NCBI GenBank assembly: GCA_003550325.1
Contig: QKWP01000136.1
Coordinates: forward strand, 100,533 to 164,532
From: Gigaspora rosea
Taxonomy: Eukaryota > Glomeromycota > Glomeromycetes > Diversisporales > Gigasporaceae
Reading direction: 5' to 3'
DNA: 64,000 nt
The position numbers were made by a program, and so were the translations under genes. Within the stretch, counting starts at the first letter, position 1. Every line of letters begins with the position of its first letter. Below, piece by piece: positions 22,206-32,443 of this stretch. The notes beneath the pieces were generated by a model that saw only the letters and a program-made list of their open reading frames with translations, was not told the origin of the DNA and made no database searches.

Positions 22206-23500
22206 TAACTTTATTCTGTATTTATTTATATTTATTTTGTTTTATATTTATTTATATAATACAAACTATTTATAAAATATTATGCTATTTAACACTACAA
22301 ACCCATACTAATATCTAACCCTAGCACCAATCCCACTCTGCTATCTAATACTAACCTTGTATTACAATTTAACCCTAATCTTGTCCACTATTTAACCCTA
22401 ACTTTAATCCCATATTACTATCTAACCATAATCTTGACCCAGTCTCATTAATAAACTCACACTATCTGATCAATCAATAATATCAATCACCAAGCAACCC
22501 AATACCAAAAATAACATTACCAAATATCACTACAAGCAAATTATAGTACCCATAAATAACTTCACTTGCTATGACACCTAAGTTGTTATCTACAGAAACA
22601 TCAATAATATGATACTAACACGAGCAAAATATTAAAAGTAACTATAATACTAATGATAATAACACCAATAGCAAAATGATATTATAGAAGAATAAAAAAG
22701 TGAAACAATTTTAAATGTACTAATTAAACAGCAATGCAAAAAAAAAATCAAAAACACTGCACTGACAAAATGAACTTAATAAATGGCAATCATACTACTA
22801 TCTATTACATCTATATTATTACCTATAAAATATACAACAACAACAACTACAATACTAACTAAAGACAGAATTAACATTAACACTAATAATAACACTAACC
22901 AAAGATGATACTAATGATGATACTAGGCAATGATAATATAAAAAAAAATTAGTAAAAAAAATTAATAAATAAAAAATATACAGATCCTGCAGGTATGTAT
23001 AATCAGTGTTACTATTAGTTTACTATAGTTATTTATCAATTATAAGTCTTACAAAAATAATTTTCTCTTCAATCAAAAACTAAGTAATGCAGTAGCACAC
23101 TAGTGGTACAAATTTATTTTCATTATACTGCTATCTAAAGATATTCATAGATCTTGCAGATATCTATAAATATTTGTTAGGTTATCTATTTAAAATTGAT
23201 AAATAATAGTTACCATTTGTGATATATTTATAACATCCAGTTATCCAGTTAACTATACAGATATCTGAATAAGAGGTTCACAGGTCCAAGCTCTAAGTTA
23301 TAAATGGATAAAAATTATTAATATTAGAATTTTTAATTTTTTTTTTTAATGTTAAGGTGAGGTTTTGCCTTTGGTCTTTATTAAATGTATATTAATTATT
23401 ACATATTGCTGCTTTTACAATCTTTATACTTATCTACTAAGTACCAAATTTTTAATTTTTTAATTTTAAATAAATTTTAATAATTTTATATAAAAATATA
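22206..23500. other. Gene-free, A/C-rich low-complexity stretch
   Basis: 22290-22480 repeats CTAACCCTA/CTATTTAACCC-type words (degenerate CCCTAA-like). 22500-22950 is rich in ACTAATxATAACAC and has no gene. I see no further structure up to 23500. Confidence 0.4.
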
Positions 23501-23507
23501 GGCAATT

Positions 23508-23755
23508 ACTATTTGTAACTAGTGTATAAACACGGGTACATATGATAACTTAAAATTTTGTTTATGAAACCACTCTTCGGGCTTTAACAAAAAAAATTTC
23601 TTGCAAAATTTTATATAAACTATAACCCTTTCAATCCCAAAGCTGACACTAACCCTAACCTTAAATCAGGTTTAATTTTGGTCTATAATTTATATTTTAG
23701 GATTTGCAAATCAATTAATTAGTACCCATGTACATACACATAGTGTACAAATAGT
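23508..23755 (+). mobile_element. MITE, CCCTAA/TTAGGG-containing family, copy c
   Basis: The termini ACTATTTGTAACTAGTGTAT and (inverted) ACTATTTGTACACTATGTGT are mutual inverted repeats of about 30 bp with small mismatches. The internal GCTGACACTAACCCTAACCT and CGGGCTTTAACAAAAAAAAT align with the inverted copy at 50901-51182. About 248 bp, no ORF. Confidence 0.75.
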
Positions 23756-24440
23756 TTTTTCCAAAAATATAATAGTTGTAAAAAATAATTATTTTTAAAA
23801 AATTACTATTTTTTTTTTAATATTAGAGGTATAGCTCCTGCTCCAAACTTTATTAATATTTAAGCAAATTGATATATAGTGATGCCTTTTATACATACAT
23901 ATTATATACAAATATTGAGACTAGAACTTTAGGCTATAAACCTTTTATCCACAGCTAAAACCCACCAGAGCCTTCTATATTCCTATTTATATAGTTGACC
24001 TGGATTTGTATATCCCTTTTCAACTAACAATCAATATTCTCATATCTGCCGCTTTATCCATATTTCCTAATTCATCACTTCCAATTTGGTGTATATTGCC
24101 AGGTAGGCACTTTATGCTTCCAAGTTGGTGTACCTGAAATTTGGTTACCCAGAAAATCTCTTACTAGCATACTTTCAGAGGTTCATATCTCAAGCCATGC
24201 AGCTGCCTCTACTACATTAGGTAAGTATCTCAAGCCTGCATGCTGCTGCAACCAGCCAGTTTCCTGCGACTTGAGGACCCAGGATTTAACATTCTGAATT
24301 TGAAAATGAAATTACTATTTTTTATAATATTTGTAAAATATTAAAATTTAAAATATATACTGCTTCACAAAATAAAAAAATTTTAAATTTAAAATATTTT
24401 AAATTTTAATATTTTAACTTAAAATAAAGGGAAAAATAAA
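23756..24440. other. Gene-free stretch with mixed composition
   Basis: 23940-24290 is less AT-rich and carries duplicated words (TATCTCAAGCC at 24187 and 24230; CCAATTTGGTGTA/CCAAGTTGGTGTA near 24080-24130). No reading frame or RNA gene was recognised. Confidence 0.35.
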
Positions 24441-24559
24441 ATAGCGACCCGTCGCACAGCGACCCTAATAAGATTGGCCTAGTACCAGTCCGACTCCTAA
24501 TTAGATTTTCAATCTACCGGTAGATTTAGATCTGTTTTTTTTTTTTCTTAATTTGGTTT

Positions 24560-25330
24560 TGCGGTATTAATTTTTTTTTGGCTTTCTTTAGGTCAACTTT
24601 TGGAAAGCGACTGGATGTAGACTTTAGATAAGTACTTTTCTTTTTTTATTATTTTCTTGTTACTTTTTTTTTTTATTATTTCTTGTTACTTGAACTAACT
24701 TTTTTTTTTTAGGTATTTCTCGTTCAAAATCAGGATTGAAACGAGAAATGGGATGGGCCGGTATTTAGATAAGCACCTACCTTTTTTTTTTTTACCGCTT
24801 TTCTTTTTCTTACATCTTTTTTCTTGTTGCTGAAGTTAACTTCTCTCTTTTTTTAGGTATTTCATTTGAAATTACTGTTTGGGGCGCGAAATGGGTGTTG
24901 AGTTTCAGTGTCATCACTTCTTCAGTGGGTCTGCGATGTCGTTATTTGAAACTGTCAAAATTGGACTAGGCACTGGTCTTTCAAATAAGTACCAGCTTTT
25001 TTTTTCGGTTTGCGATTGTTATGAAATGGTTTTGGTTTTTTTTTTTTCTCTTTCACTTTTCTTTTTTCTAACTTTTCTTTTTTCTTAGGTACTTCGGGGC
25101 CTGAGATGTGAAATGGGTGGAGCTTCTTCAGTGGCGTCGTTATTTGGGTTGGTCTTTCAAATAAGTATCGTGGTTTTTTTATTATTTTTTATTTTTTTTA
25201 TTTTTTTTAAACTAACTTCTCTCGTTCTTTAGGTTTTTCTTCGCTTGAAATTAGAGGTCTGAAATTGTTGATGCCTTCTTCGGTGGGTTTCGTCTTGTCA
25301 TTGCTGGTGGTAGATTTCGTTGGTGTTGGT
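24560..25330 (+). repeat. Iterated exon/intron-like unit (about five copies)
   Basis: Each unit is a GC-richer block of 35-130 nt, then a donor-like (A)AATAAGTA or GATAAGCAC, a long T/C-rich tract, and an acceptor-like TTTTTAGGT. Acceptor-like sites lie near 24591, 24711, 24857, 25088 and 25232; donor-like sites near 24627, 24760, 24985 and 25160. Blocks share ATTTGAAAT, GAAATGGG and CTTCTTCAGTGG words, so this is a tandem duplication. No common reading frame runs across the blocks, so a non-coding transcript or a decayed gene are both possible. Confidence 0.5.
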
Positions 25331-26340
25331 AACTTTTGTTGCTAGTGGTAGGTTGTCGTTTGTGTCGTGGGCGTTGATTTCGTCGTGGCAGTTGATTTCG
25401 TCGTTGGTATAATTCAGTCTGCTGCCGTGTTTACCATTTTCGTGAGGTTTTTTTTTATTTTTTATTTTTTATATATAAATAAAGACTTAAAATGAATAAA
25501 AAAAGTTGCGATCCGGTCTGTAGGCCTGCTGCTGTGATTACCTTTTTTATGTAATTAACCGGGAAAAAAACTTAGAAATTTTCTTGCCTATTATAATCAA
25601 ATCTGATTGGTTGACTTTTTAGGTCGGGCTCGGTTCCGGAATAAAATAAAAAATACACATGATCAATTTTGATTGGTCGATTACAGGGTTGCCAAAAAAT
25701 AACGCCCTAAAATAAATTATATATTTAAAAATATATAATAGAAATTAATATTATTTAAATTTTCAAAGAAATTTGTTAAAATTTTTTATTTTTTTAATAT
25801 CTTTAAACTAATTTTTATATATAAAAAATTTATAATAATTTTTATAAATAAAAATTTAATATTTTAAAAACTGTCTGGTAAAAATAGCTAAAAATTTTTT
25901 ATAGAATTATCATAACTACTATATTTATATATATTAACTAGGCATTTGAGTTGCTTAAAGGAGTTAAAAATAAATAATATATTGTTTGTATTGAAATATT
26001 ATATTTTTAGAGATGAACAAGATTTTGTACTTATTTATTGACTGCTAATTATTGTTTTAAAATTTAAAACATAATTCTATTATGTAAAAAGACATAATTT
26101 TAATGCATTCATTTGTAAGTTTAAATTAATTTGTTTGAAAATAATGGACTAAAAAATTTTTTTTTATCTCTTAAGTTTGTTTTAGAAAATTAAATAAATA
26201 TAAATTTATTTAGATTTTTTGTAAATATTTGCTAGTAAATTATTATGTAATTAAATTTGATTTATCTAAATTTTTTTGACTATAAGGGTGAGGGGGACTC
26301 TGAAGGTTTAATGTAAAATACAGAATCTAGTTGGTCTTAC
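25331..26340. other. Gene-free stretch
   Basis: 25300-25430 holds TTTCGTCGTGG/TTGATTTCGTCG repeats continuing the unit above. From 25700 the sequence is AT-rich with no recognised feature. Confidence 0.35.
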
Positions 26341-26344
26341 CTTA

Positions 26345-26560
26345 CCAGAAATGTAGTTATGCATGACAGAGTGTATAGTTTCGTGCCATCTAGAATAGCG
26401 AGTTTGCAAAAGCTTGCATTTTGATTAGGTGTTAAACCTATGATTTTATATGTCAGTTTGCTGTATTGGTATAACATACTTCTACTGTTTATGTATAAAC
26501 CAGATTTGCAATTTGTTATTCTGAGATAATATGTATTATATAGTGAAACAAAATTAGGTA
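26345..26560 (+). repeat. Dispersed direct repeat, copy 1 (partner 28945-29185)
   Basis: AGAGTGTATAGTxTxGTGCCA, GCAAAAxCTTGCATTTGAT and ATTCTGAGATAATATGTA recur in the same order at 28945-29185. The ~2.6-kb spacing might suggest long terminal repeats, but no retroviral-type reading frame lies between them. Confidence 0.5.
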
Positions 26561-27398
26561 AAATATTCTCTATCGCTATCAGATTGCCTTAAAATTCAAA
26601 TTGTATTTATTGTGATCTGTTTTGTTTTTATTTAGTTTTATTTAATATTATATTTAGTAGCATTAACTTACCAAAAATTATTTTAAAGACAATTTAGTTT
26701 TCAAAAAATTTAATTATAGATAAAGTTATTTTATAGTTAATTATTCACAGATAAGTTTGTTTAATTGGTAGTTATTTCGGTGATATCAGAATTTACAGAC
26801 AAATTAATTCTAGTTATTGTCATTAGAATTAAGTTTTAATTTACCATAAATTTATGAAATAGTCGGCATGGGCATTGTTTCGAGAATTTACAGTAAAGCT
26901 AGTATAATTTATAAAAAAATTGTTGGCTAAATATATTGTCAACAAAATGAATTAGTCTGTGAATTAACTATCTGTAGAATAATCTTGTCTGTAAATTAAT
27001 TGTCTATGAACTAAGTTGTCTATAAAGTGATTATTAGTGATTTATTATGAAATGTATAACAAAATAAAAAGCGCAAAGATAGTATAAAAAAAATTCGAAC
27101 AGCTCATATGGTAATAAAATTAACCAGTATTATAACAAGTATTATAATGTTGGGCAATGTTATTGTGATTATTGATCACTGTAACAAAGATGATTTTATT
27201 AGTAGAATTTAAGAGTTTATTTTATTATAATAAAAAATATAAAATATAGAGAAGTATAAGTATTACACAATATATGTAATTGCAGAATTAATATAAATAG
27301 AAAGTGCAAAAGTTAGTCTTCTGACTGGTAATGAAAAAAAGAAGAAAAGCATATAGTAAAGATACTTACACCTGAAAGTTGTTTTAGTATGTGTCTTA

Positions 27399-28174
27399 CC
27401 GTATGTTGCCAAAAATAAGCTACCTTTTTTTGCTGATTTTTAACAAAAAAAAACTGTGTTAGCTTATTTTCAGATTATTTACTATTTTAAATAATTTAAA
27501 GCACAATAAAGGGGTAGCTTATTTTTGAATACAAAATCTTTAACAAGTAAAATAAATAAATAAATATGCTGTAGACAATAAATAAATATGCTGTAGACGA
27601 TAAATAAATATGTTATAAACAATAAATAAATATGCAGAAAAAAATCAGGGGTAACTTATAAAGCGATTTTTGGTCAATCAATTATAATCGCTACTTTTAA
27701 AGTCTAAATTTTACTCAGTAAATCGATTAAACTCGTATAAGTAACCTTGTTCAGCAGATTAAAATACGCATACCCTGAAAATTTTATGTAAATCGGAGAA
27801 CTTTTTATTATTTGACTTATAATTTTTACGTTCAACAGTTTTTTTTTTACAAAAAAAACTCTTGAACGTAAAAATTAAAAGTCAAATAATAAAAACTTCT
27901 CCAATTTACATTGAATTTTCAGGGTATGCGTATTTTGATCTGCTGAACAAGGTTACTTATGCGACTTTAATCGATTTACTTAGTAAAATTTAGACTTTAC
28001 TATGTAGCAATGTTCATCGATTATAGGGGTAGCTTATTTTCAGAACTAAAAATTCTTTTGGTGTGACAAAGAGTAGCTTATTTTCAGGTCAAAAACGTTT
28101 TGACATTTTTGGATCAAAACTAGGGGTAGCTTATTTTAGGAGGTAGTTTTTTCAGCAATATATGGTATTTTAAG
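27399..28174. mobile_element. Hairpin element with TACCGTATGTTGCC / AAATAAGCTACC termini
   Basis: The outer ends TACCGTATGTTGCC and AGCAATATATGGTA are inverted repeats, followed inward by AATAAGCTACC/GGTAGCTTATT repeated several times on each side. The core 27690-28030 is a near-perfect palindrome centred at about 27845: AAGTAACCTTGTTCAGCAGA pairs with TCTGCTGAACAAGGTTACTT and ACGCATACCCTGAAAATT with AATTTTCAGGGTATGCGT. Non-coding. A shorter relative lies at 50290-50432. Confidence 0.75.
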
Positions 28175-28280
28175 CAAGACATTTATAAATTGATATTCAG
28201 TTGAGCAAGATAATCGTTATATTTAACTCTGTGATATGCAATGTTCCTTGAATTGCACCGCTACTCTAATAACATATGTT

Positions 28281-28740
28281 AGGGGACATCCAGAAATAAT
28301 GTTATACAAGACGGAGAAGGGATCAGATAAAAGATAACGTTTTTCCTCTTAAATATGGAGTCAAAAAAAATATAATACAATTTTTTTTAAAAAAAATTGT
28401 CTAAAAGCTGATCCAGTTGTCCACATTTAATGATTTTGATATCATTAGATTTGTCTCTGTGAGAGGAGTCGAATAGTACCAATTTCATTTCATTTGGATC
28501 ACAGGATCAAAAGTTATTGGCCAAATACCATTGGTTATATCTTTTCTTATAAAATTACTATATAACTAAAGGTTTTTTGTAAATATTTTTCGATCCGGTA
28601 ATCCAAATGATATGATTTTGGTATCATTGGATTCTTCTTACTAAAACAAATTGAATGGCATCTAAATCATCCAAATTGAATCACTGTGTCACAAGATATT
28701 CAAGTTTTTGTAAAATTTTATATATAAATATACAAATTTT
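28281..28740. mobile_element. MITE related to 18255-18773 (right end not found)
   Basis: Starts AGGGGACATCCAGAAATAAT like the 18255 element and carries its fold-back core (GATCACAGGATCAAAAGTTATTGGCC; GATCCGGTAATCCAAATGAT). No matching right terminus was seen, so it is truncated or joined to the next element. Confidence 0.5.
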
Positions 28741-28761
28741 GAATTTTTTTTTATATAGTCA

Positions 28762-28832
28762 AGGGCAGTGTTCTCACTCAGACCAGACTTGGACTGGACA
28801 CAGACTCAGACTTGGACTGGACTCAGACTCGG
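28762..28832 (+). repeat. GACTTGGACTGGAC(A)CAGACTC tandem repeat
   Basis: Two to three imperfect copies of ACTTGGACTGGACxCAGACT. Preceded by CAGTGTTCTCACTCAGACC, resembling the terminus of the 49722-50192 element, so probably a relic of that family. Confidence 0.5.
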
Positions 28833-28944
28833 CCAATCAAATTTGTTTGGCAGACAAATACCAAATTATCAACCAAATTTGAACACAAATACCGGTATCT
28901 CATAATTACAATTATACGATTGATTTTGTTACGCATATATACAA

Positions 28945-29185
28945 TTAGGGTAGCTGCACGATGCAGTTGTGCTAAATCAGAAATGTTATAATGGAGTGTA
29001 TGGTGTATTAGAATGGTGTCAGCAAAATCTTGCATTTGATTGGGCATATGGATAATAGCTGTGCTAGTATAATATACTACTATTGATTGTCCTTATATGA
29101 GTATACACGGATTTGATATTTGTGTTATTTTGAGATAGCATGTACATAATATCATATTATGAAATGAAATTAGGTGTCAATTTTG
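28945..29185 (+). repeat. Dispersed direct repeat, copy 2 (partner 26345-26560)
   Basis: See the shared words listed for the first copy; here followed by GAAATGAAATTAGGTGTCAA. Non-coding. Confidence 0.5.
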
Positions 29186-29521
29186 AATTGACACGTGCTA
29201 TTTCTCGATTTCACTGTTGTAATGCTGACAGCAATATATAAACTGCTGCCAATAATTACATGTTATATAATTTATTAATAACAATAATAAAAATTGCGCA
29301 TTTATTAATGATGATAATAATAATTATTAATAATCGCAATGATATTTCATTGATTCTTTTCATTGATATTTATAAAGAAATTCTTTATTGTTACATGCTT
29401 TATAATTTTTTTTTATTCAATATTCGAATCACTATTGCCTTAAGTAAAAAAATTCATAGTGCAAAAAAAATATAGCAATGCTATAATTATATTTGTAAAA
29501 TTAATTTTACACAAGCTATAG

Positions 29522-29632
29522 TTGTCACTCTTATAATCACCAAGTTGGTTGGCTGCACTCTATTGTAATATTGTATAGAGGTGTGACTATAAATAAATAC
29601 TCTGGCATAGTCACATGACCCAGAAATAGTAA
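29522..29632 (+). repeat. Dispersed repeat (inverted partner at 22105-22205)
   Basis: AATCACCAAGTTGGTTG and TATAGAGGTGTGACTATAAATA match the reverse complement of 22105-22205. Immediately downstream (29735-29800) is a short AATAAGCTACTT...AAGTAGTTTATTTC hairpin of the AAATAAGCTACC type. Confidence 0.55.
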
Positions 29633-30753
29633 ATTATCTAAAATGAACTCATAACTCAAGTAAATAATAACCAATAACCAGTTATTTAAAAGAGTGAAAT
29701 GACCTATTGGATTATTTGAAAATATACTATATATTTCTAAAATAAGCTACTTTTTAAAAGCAAGTAGATGCAAAAAAATAAAAAGTAGTTTATTTCAGGT
29801 TTATACTCTTTAAAAAATTTTTCTTAATAATAAGAGTATAGGTATTTACATATTTTTTAAAAAAATTTTCATGCATGTCAATTAATAAACTACATATTAG
29901 AATTTATATTACTCCTCTCTCCCCTCCAGAAAGGGAGTAATTCATATAGTAAAATTTTAAAAATTTTTTTCAAAAAAAATTGTTCTGAATTGTTTTATAA
30001 CTATATAAAATTTTTTAAATATTCTGTAGCCCTATGTATATTTATCAAAATTTTTTATACTATAATAGAAAGGGAGTGCTAAAAAGAAGAAAAGTAATAT
30101 AAAACATATAATTAACTTGGTCTGGCTAATCAAGAATAATAAAACCAATAGATATCTATTAGATTTCTTTTGATTAAATATCCTAATAAATAACACTAGC
30201 CCATGCCCATATTTGGTACATGCTGATTATAGTATGTATGTATGTGTGTATACTAAACTGTTGAAAAAATTGGATATTGTGAAATTATTGCTATGCCATA
30301 ATTGAGCTTTTAAATGATTTATTTATTTATTATAATATTATTTTTGGGATTCACTACAGGTGAAATTCACTTTTCTGGTTATACAAATCAGTATATATAT
30401 GTATATATTTTTTTTTACAACCTTTTCTTTTATTTTATTGTTTTTTTGATGTTGTCTTTCTTACTAATTTTTTTTATAGCTTGTCTTCTTTGGTATTTTG
30501 GTATTATCATCACTTGTTGGTGTCTTATTTAATTTGAAGCTGTATTGAGTTAGATATAATGGGTTATAAGATGTGTATTATTTGTTTGGAATGAAATATC
30601 CCTTGGAGACATAGCATTTTAGCATAATTTGTAAAGCTGTAAATGATAGATAACGGAATCCCCATATGTTTCTTCTTCATGTAAATAAAGTCAGTTGATC
30701 GGCAATAATAATGTCATGGGGTAAATGTGACATTTCAAATATCAGTTAACCGC

Positions 30754-31097
30754 ACCAGGGGTCTAGACACTTTTGCAGTAATGTGACGTGGCGCATGTGA
30801 ATTAACCAATTGGAGAACGTAAATTTTAATCGTCCCGGATCAGTCCGACATCAAAACAAAACACTGTACAAGAAGAAAAAAAGAGAAAAGAGCGAAAATA
30901 CTCAAAAACTAGTGTTTAAATCGGCCTTAAAACCCATATAAAAATGTCCGGAACGCGATTTTACATATATATAGAGACCTTCTAAGGCTATATACACAAA
31001 CCCTAACCCTAACCTTAACAATAAAGCAAAAAAGTTAATCCGAAGACGCCACACCACGTGATGGTCACGTTACTGCAAAAGTGTCTAGACTCCTGGT
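30754..31097. mobile_element. MITE with 34-bp terminal inverted repeats and internal CCCTAACCCTAA
   Basis: ACCAGGGGTCTAGACACTTTTGCAGTAA on the left and TTACTGCAAAAGTGTCTAGACTCCTGGT on the right are inverted copies with few mismatches. The interior is non-coding and includes a telomere-like CCCTAACCCTAACC at about 31000-31018. It is GC-richer than its surroundings and 344 bp long. Confidence 0.8.
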
Positions 31098-31104
31098 AGA
31101 GCTA

Positions 31105-31640
31105 TATCGGTTGATCATTTAGAGTACGCTGCGCCACATATCATATGACATCCGATCATGCATAATTGACAATGCATGATTGACAATGCATATAATTAAT
31201 CGTGCATAATCAATCATGCATGAATGGGGCTCGGCTTACGGCGGAATGATTTAGAAATCCTACAATTTATCGTATTATATGCATGATAGCGTCGTAGATA
31301 AGAATATCGTATGATTTTAGTCTCGTAGTTTCCATAATATTCTATAATGTTAGATTAGTGATTCCCGTAATATTTGTAAAGTATAAAAGAAGGTTGTTTT
31401 AGCTCTTCTTATAGAGAGAATCTTGGGGGATTATCAATAATTATGTCAATAAAGCATATAATAAACTCAGACTATATTCATATCCAAGTCACGTTTATAC
31501 CAAATCGGGTTAAATCACCAAGTCATGCCTCTGGCGAGCTGCCTTTTGGATCGTCATCAGCATCGTAAAATCAAGAATCGACATTTCTCCATGTAACAAT
31601 AATACGAACTACAATAATCGCCGAAACCAATTATCTAAAT
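31105..31640 (+). mobile_element. Possible solo LTR or other element remnant
   Basis: Contains CATGCATAATTGACAATGCAT repeats (31158-31220), a TATAAAAGAAGG promoter-like box at about 31383 and AATAAA/ATAATAAAC polyadenylation-like words at 31448-31465. This order resembles an LTR. No clear TG...CA borders, primer-binding site or pol gene were found, so the class is uncertain. Confidence 0.3.
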
Positions 31641-31969
31641 CTTTAGTGGAATATAATTTTTCTTAATTTATTCACTATTTTGATTAATCTTATGTTTTCT
31701 TTTTATCTATTTCGGAGCAATTGTTCTTGTTCTCGCACTTGCACTTGCACTTGAAACCATTATACAAAATGCCAATCAAACAATAGAAGCAAATTCGGAA
31801 ATGGGCACAATTATCATTTAATCAACCGATCAAAAAATTCTGAAGAAAAAAAAAGCAAAATGCCAAACACTGGTCTAAAAATTAAATATTACTCTAGTTA
31901 ATATTTTGTAAATAAATTAATAATTAATTTAAATATTAATTATTTTTTAACAAAATAAAATATTAATAT

Positions 31970-32310
31970 GTTTTATATAAATATATTGTAACTAATTTAA
32001 AACTATTTTAATATTTTAATTAAATAATTTTAGTATATTAAACTAGTTAAAAATATAAACTATTATTATAAAATATTTAAATAATATTTTGTTAATATAT
32101 TAATATATTTTTATAGAATTATAAATTATATTATTTAATAAAATTTTGATATATTTTTATATAAATATATTGTAACTAATTTAAAACTATTTTAATATTT
32201 TAATTAAATAATTTTAGTATATTAACTAGTTAAAAATATAAACTATGATTATAAAATATTTAAATAATATTTTTGTTAATATATTAATATATTTCTATAG
32301 AATTATAAAA
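31970..32310. repeat. Tandem duplication, two units of about 165-175 bp
   Basis: The segment from about 31978 to 32130 (TTATATAAATATATTGTAAC ... TATTAATATATTT) is repeated almost exactly from about 32155 to 32308. Very AT-rich, and just downstream of the transposase C-terminus. Confidence 0.75.
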
Positions 32311-32443
32311 GTTTGTTTATAAAAAAATTTGCAATAAAAATTATATAAAAAATAATCTATATATATTTTGTTTTTAATTAAAAAGCTAATTTATTATTTA
32401 AAGGTAAAATAACTAATTTAGATTAATTATTTAATTTATAGTT

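Noticed and set aside
26345-29185. LTR retrotransposon between the two direct repeats
   Set aside because: The 2.4-kb interior holds hairpin MITEs and no gag/pol-like frame, primer-binding site or polypurine tract.
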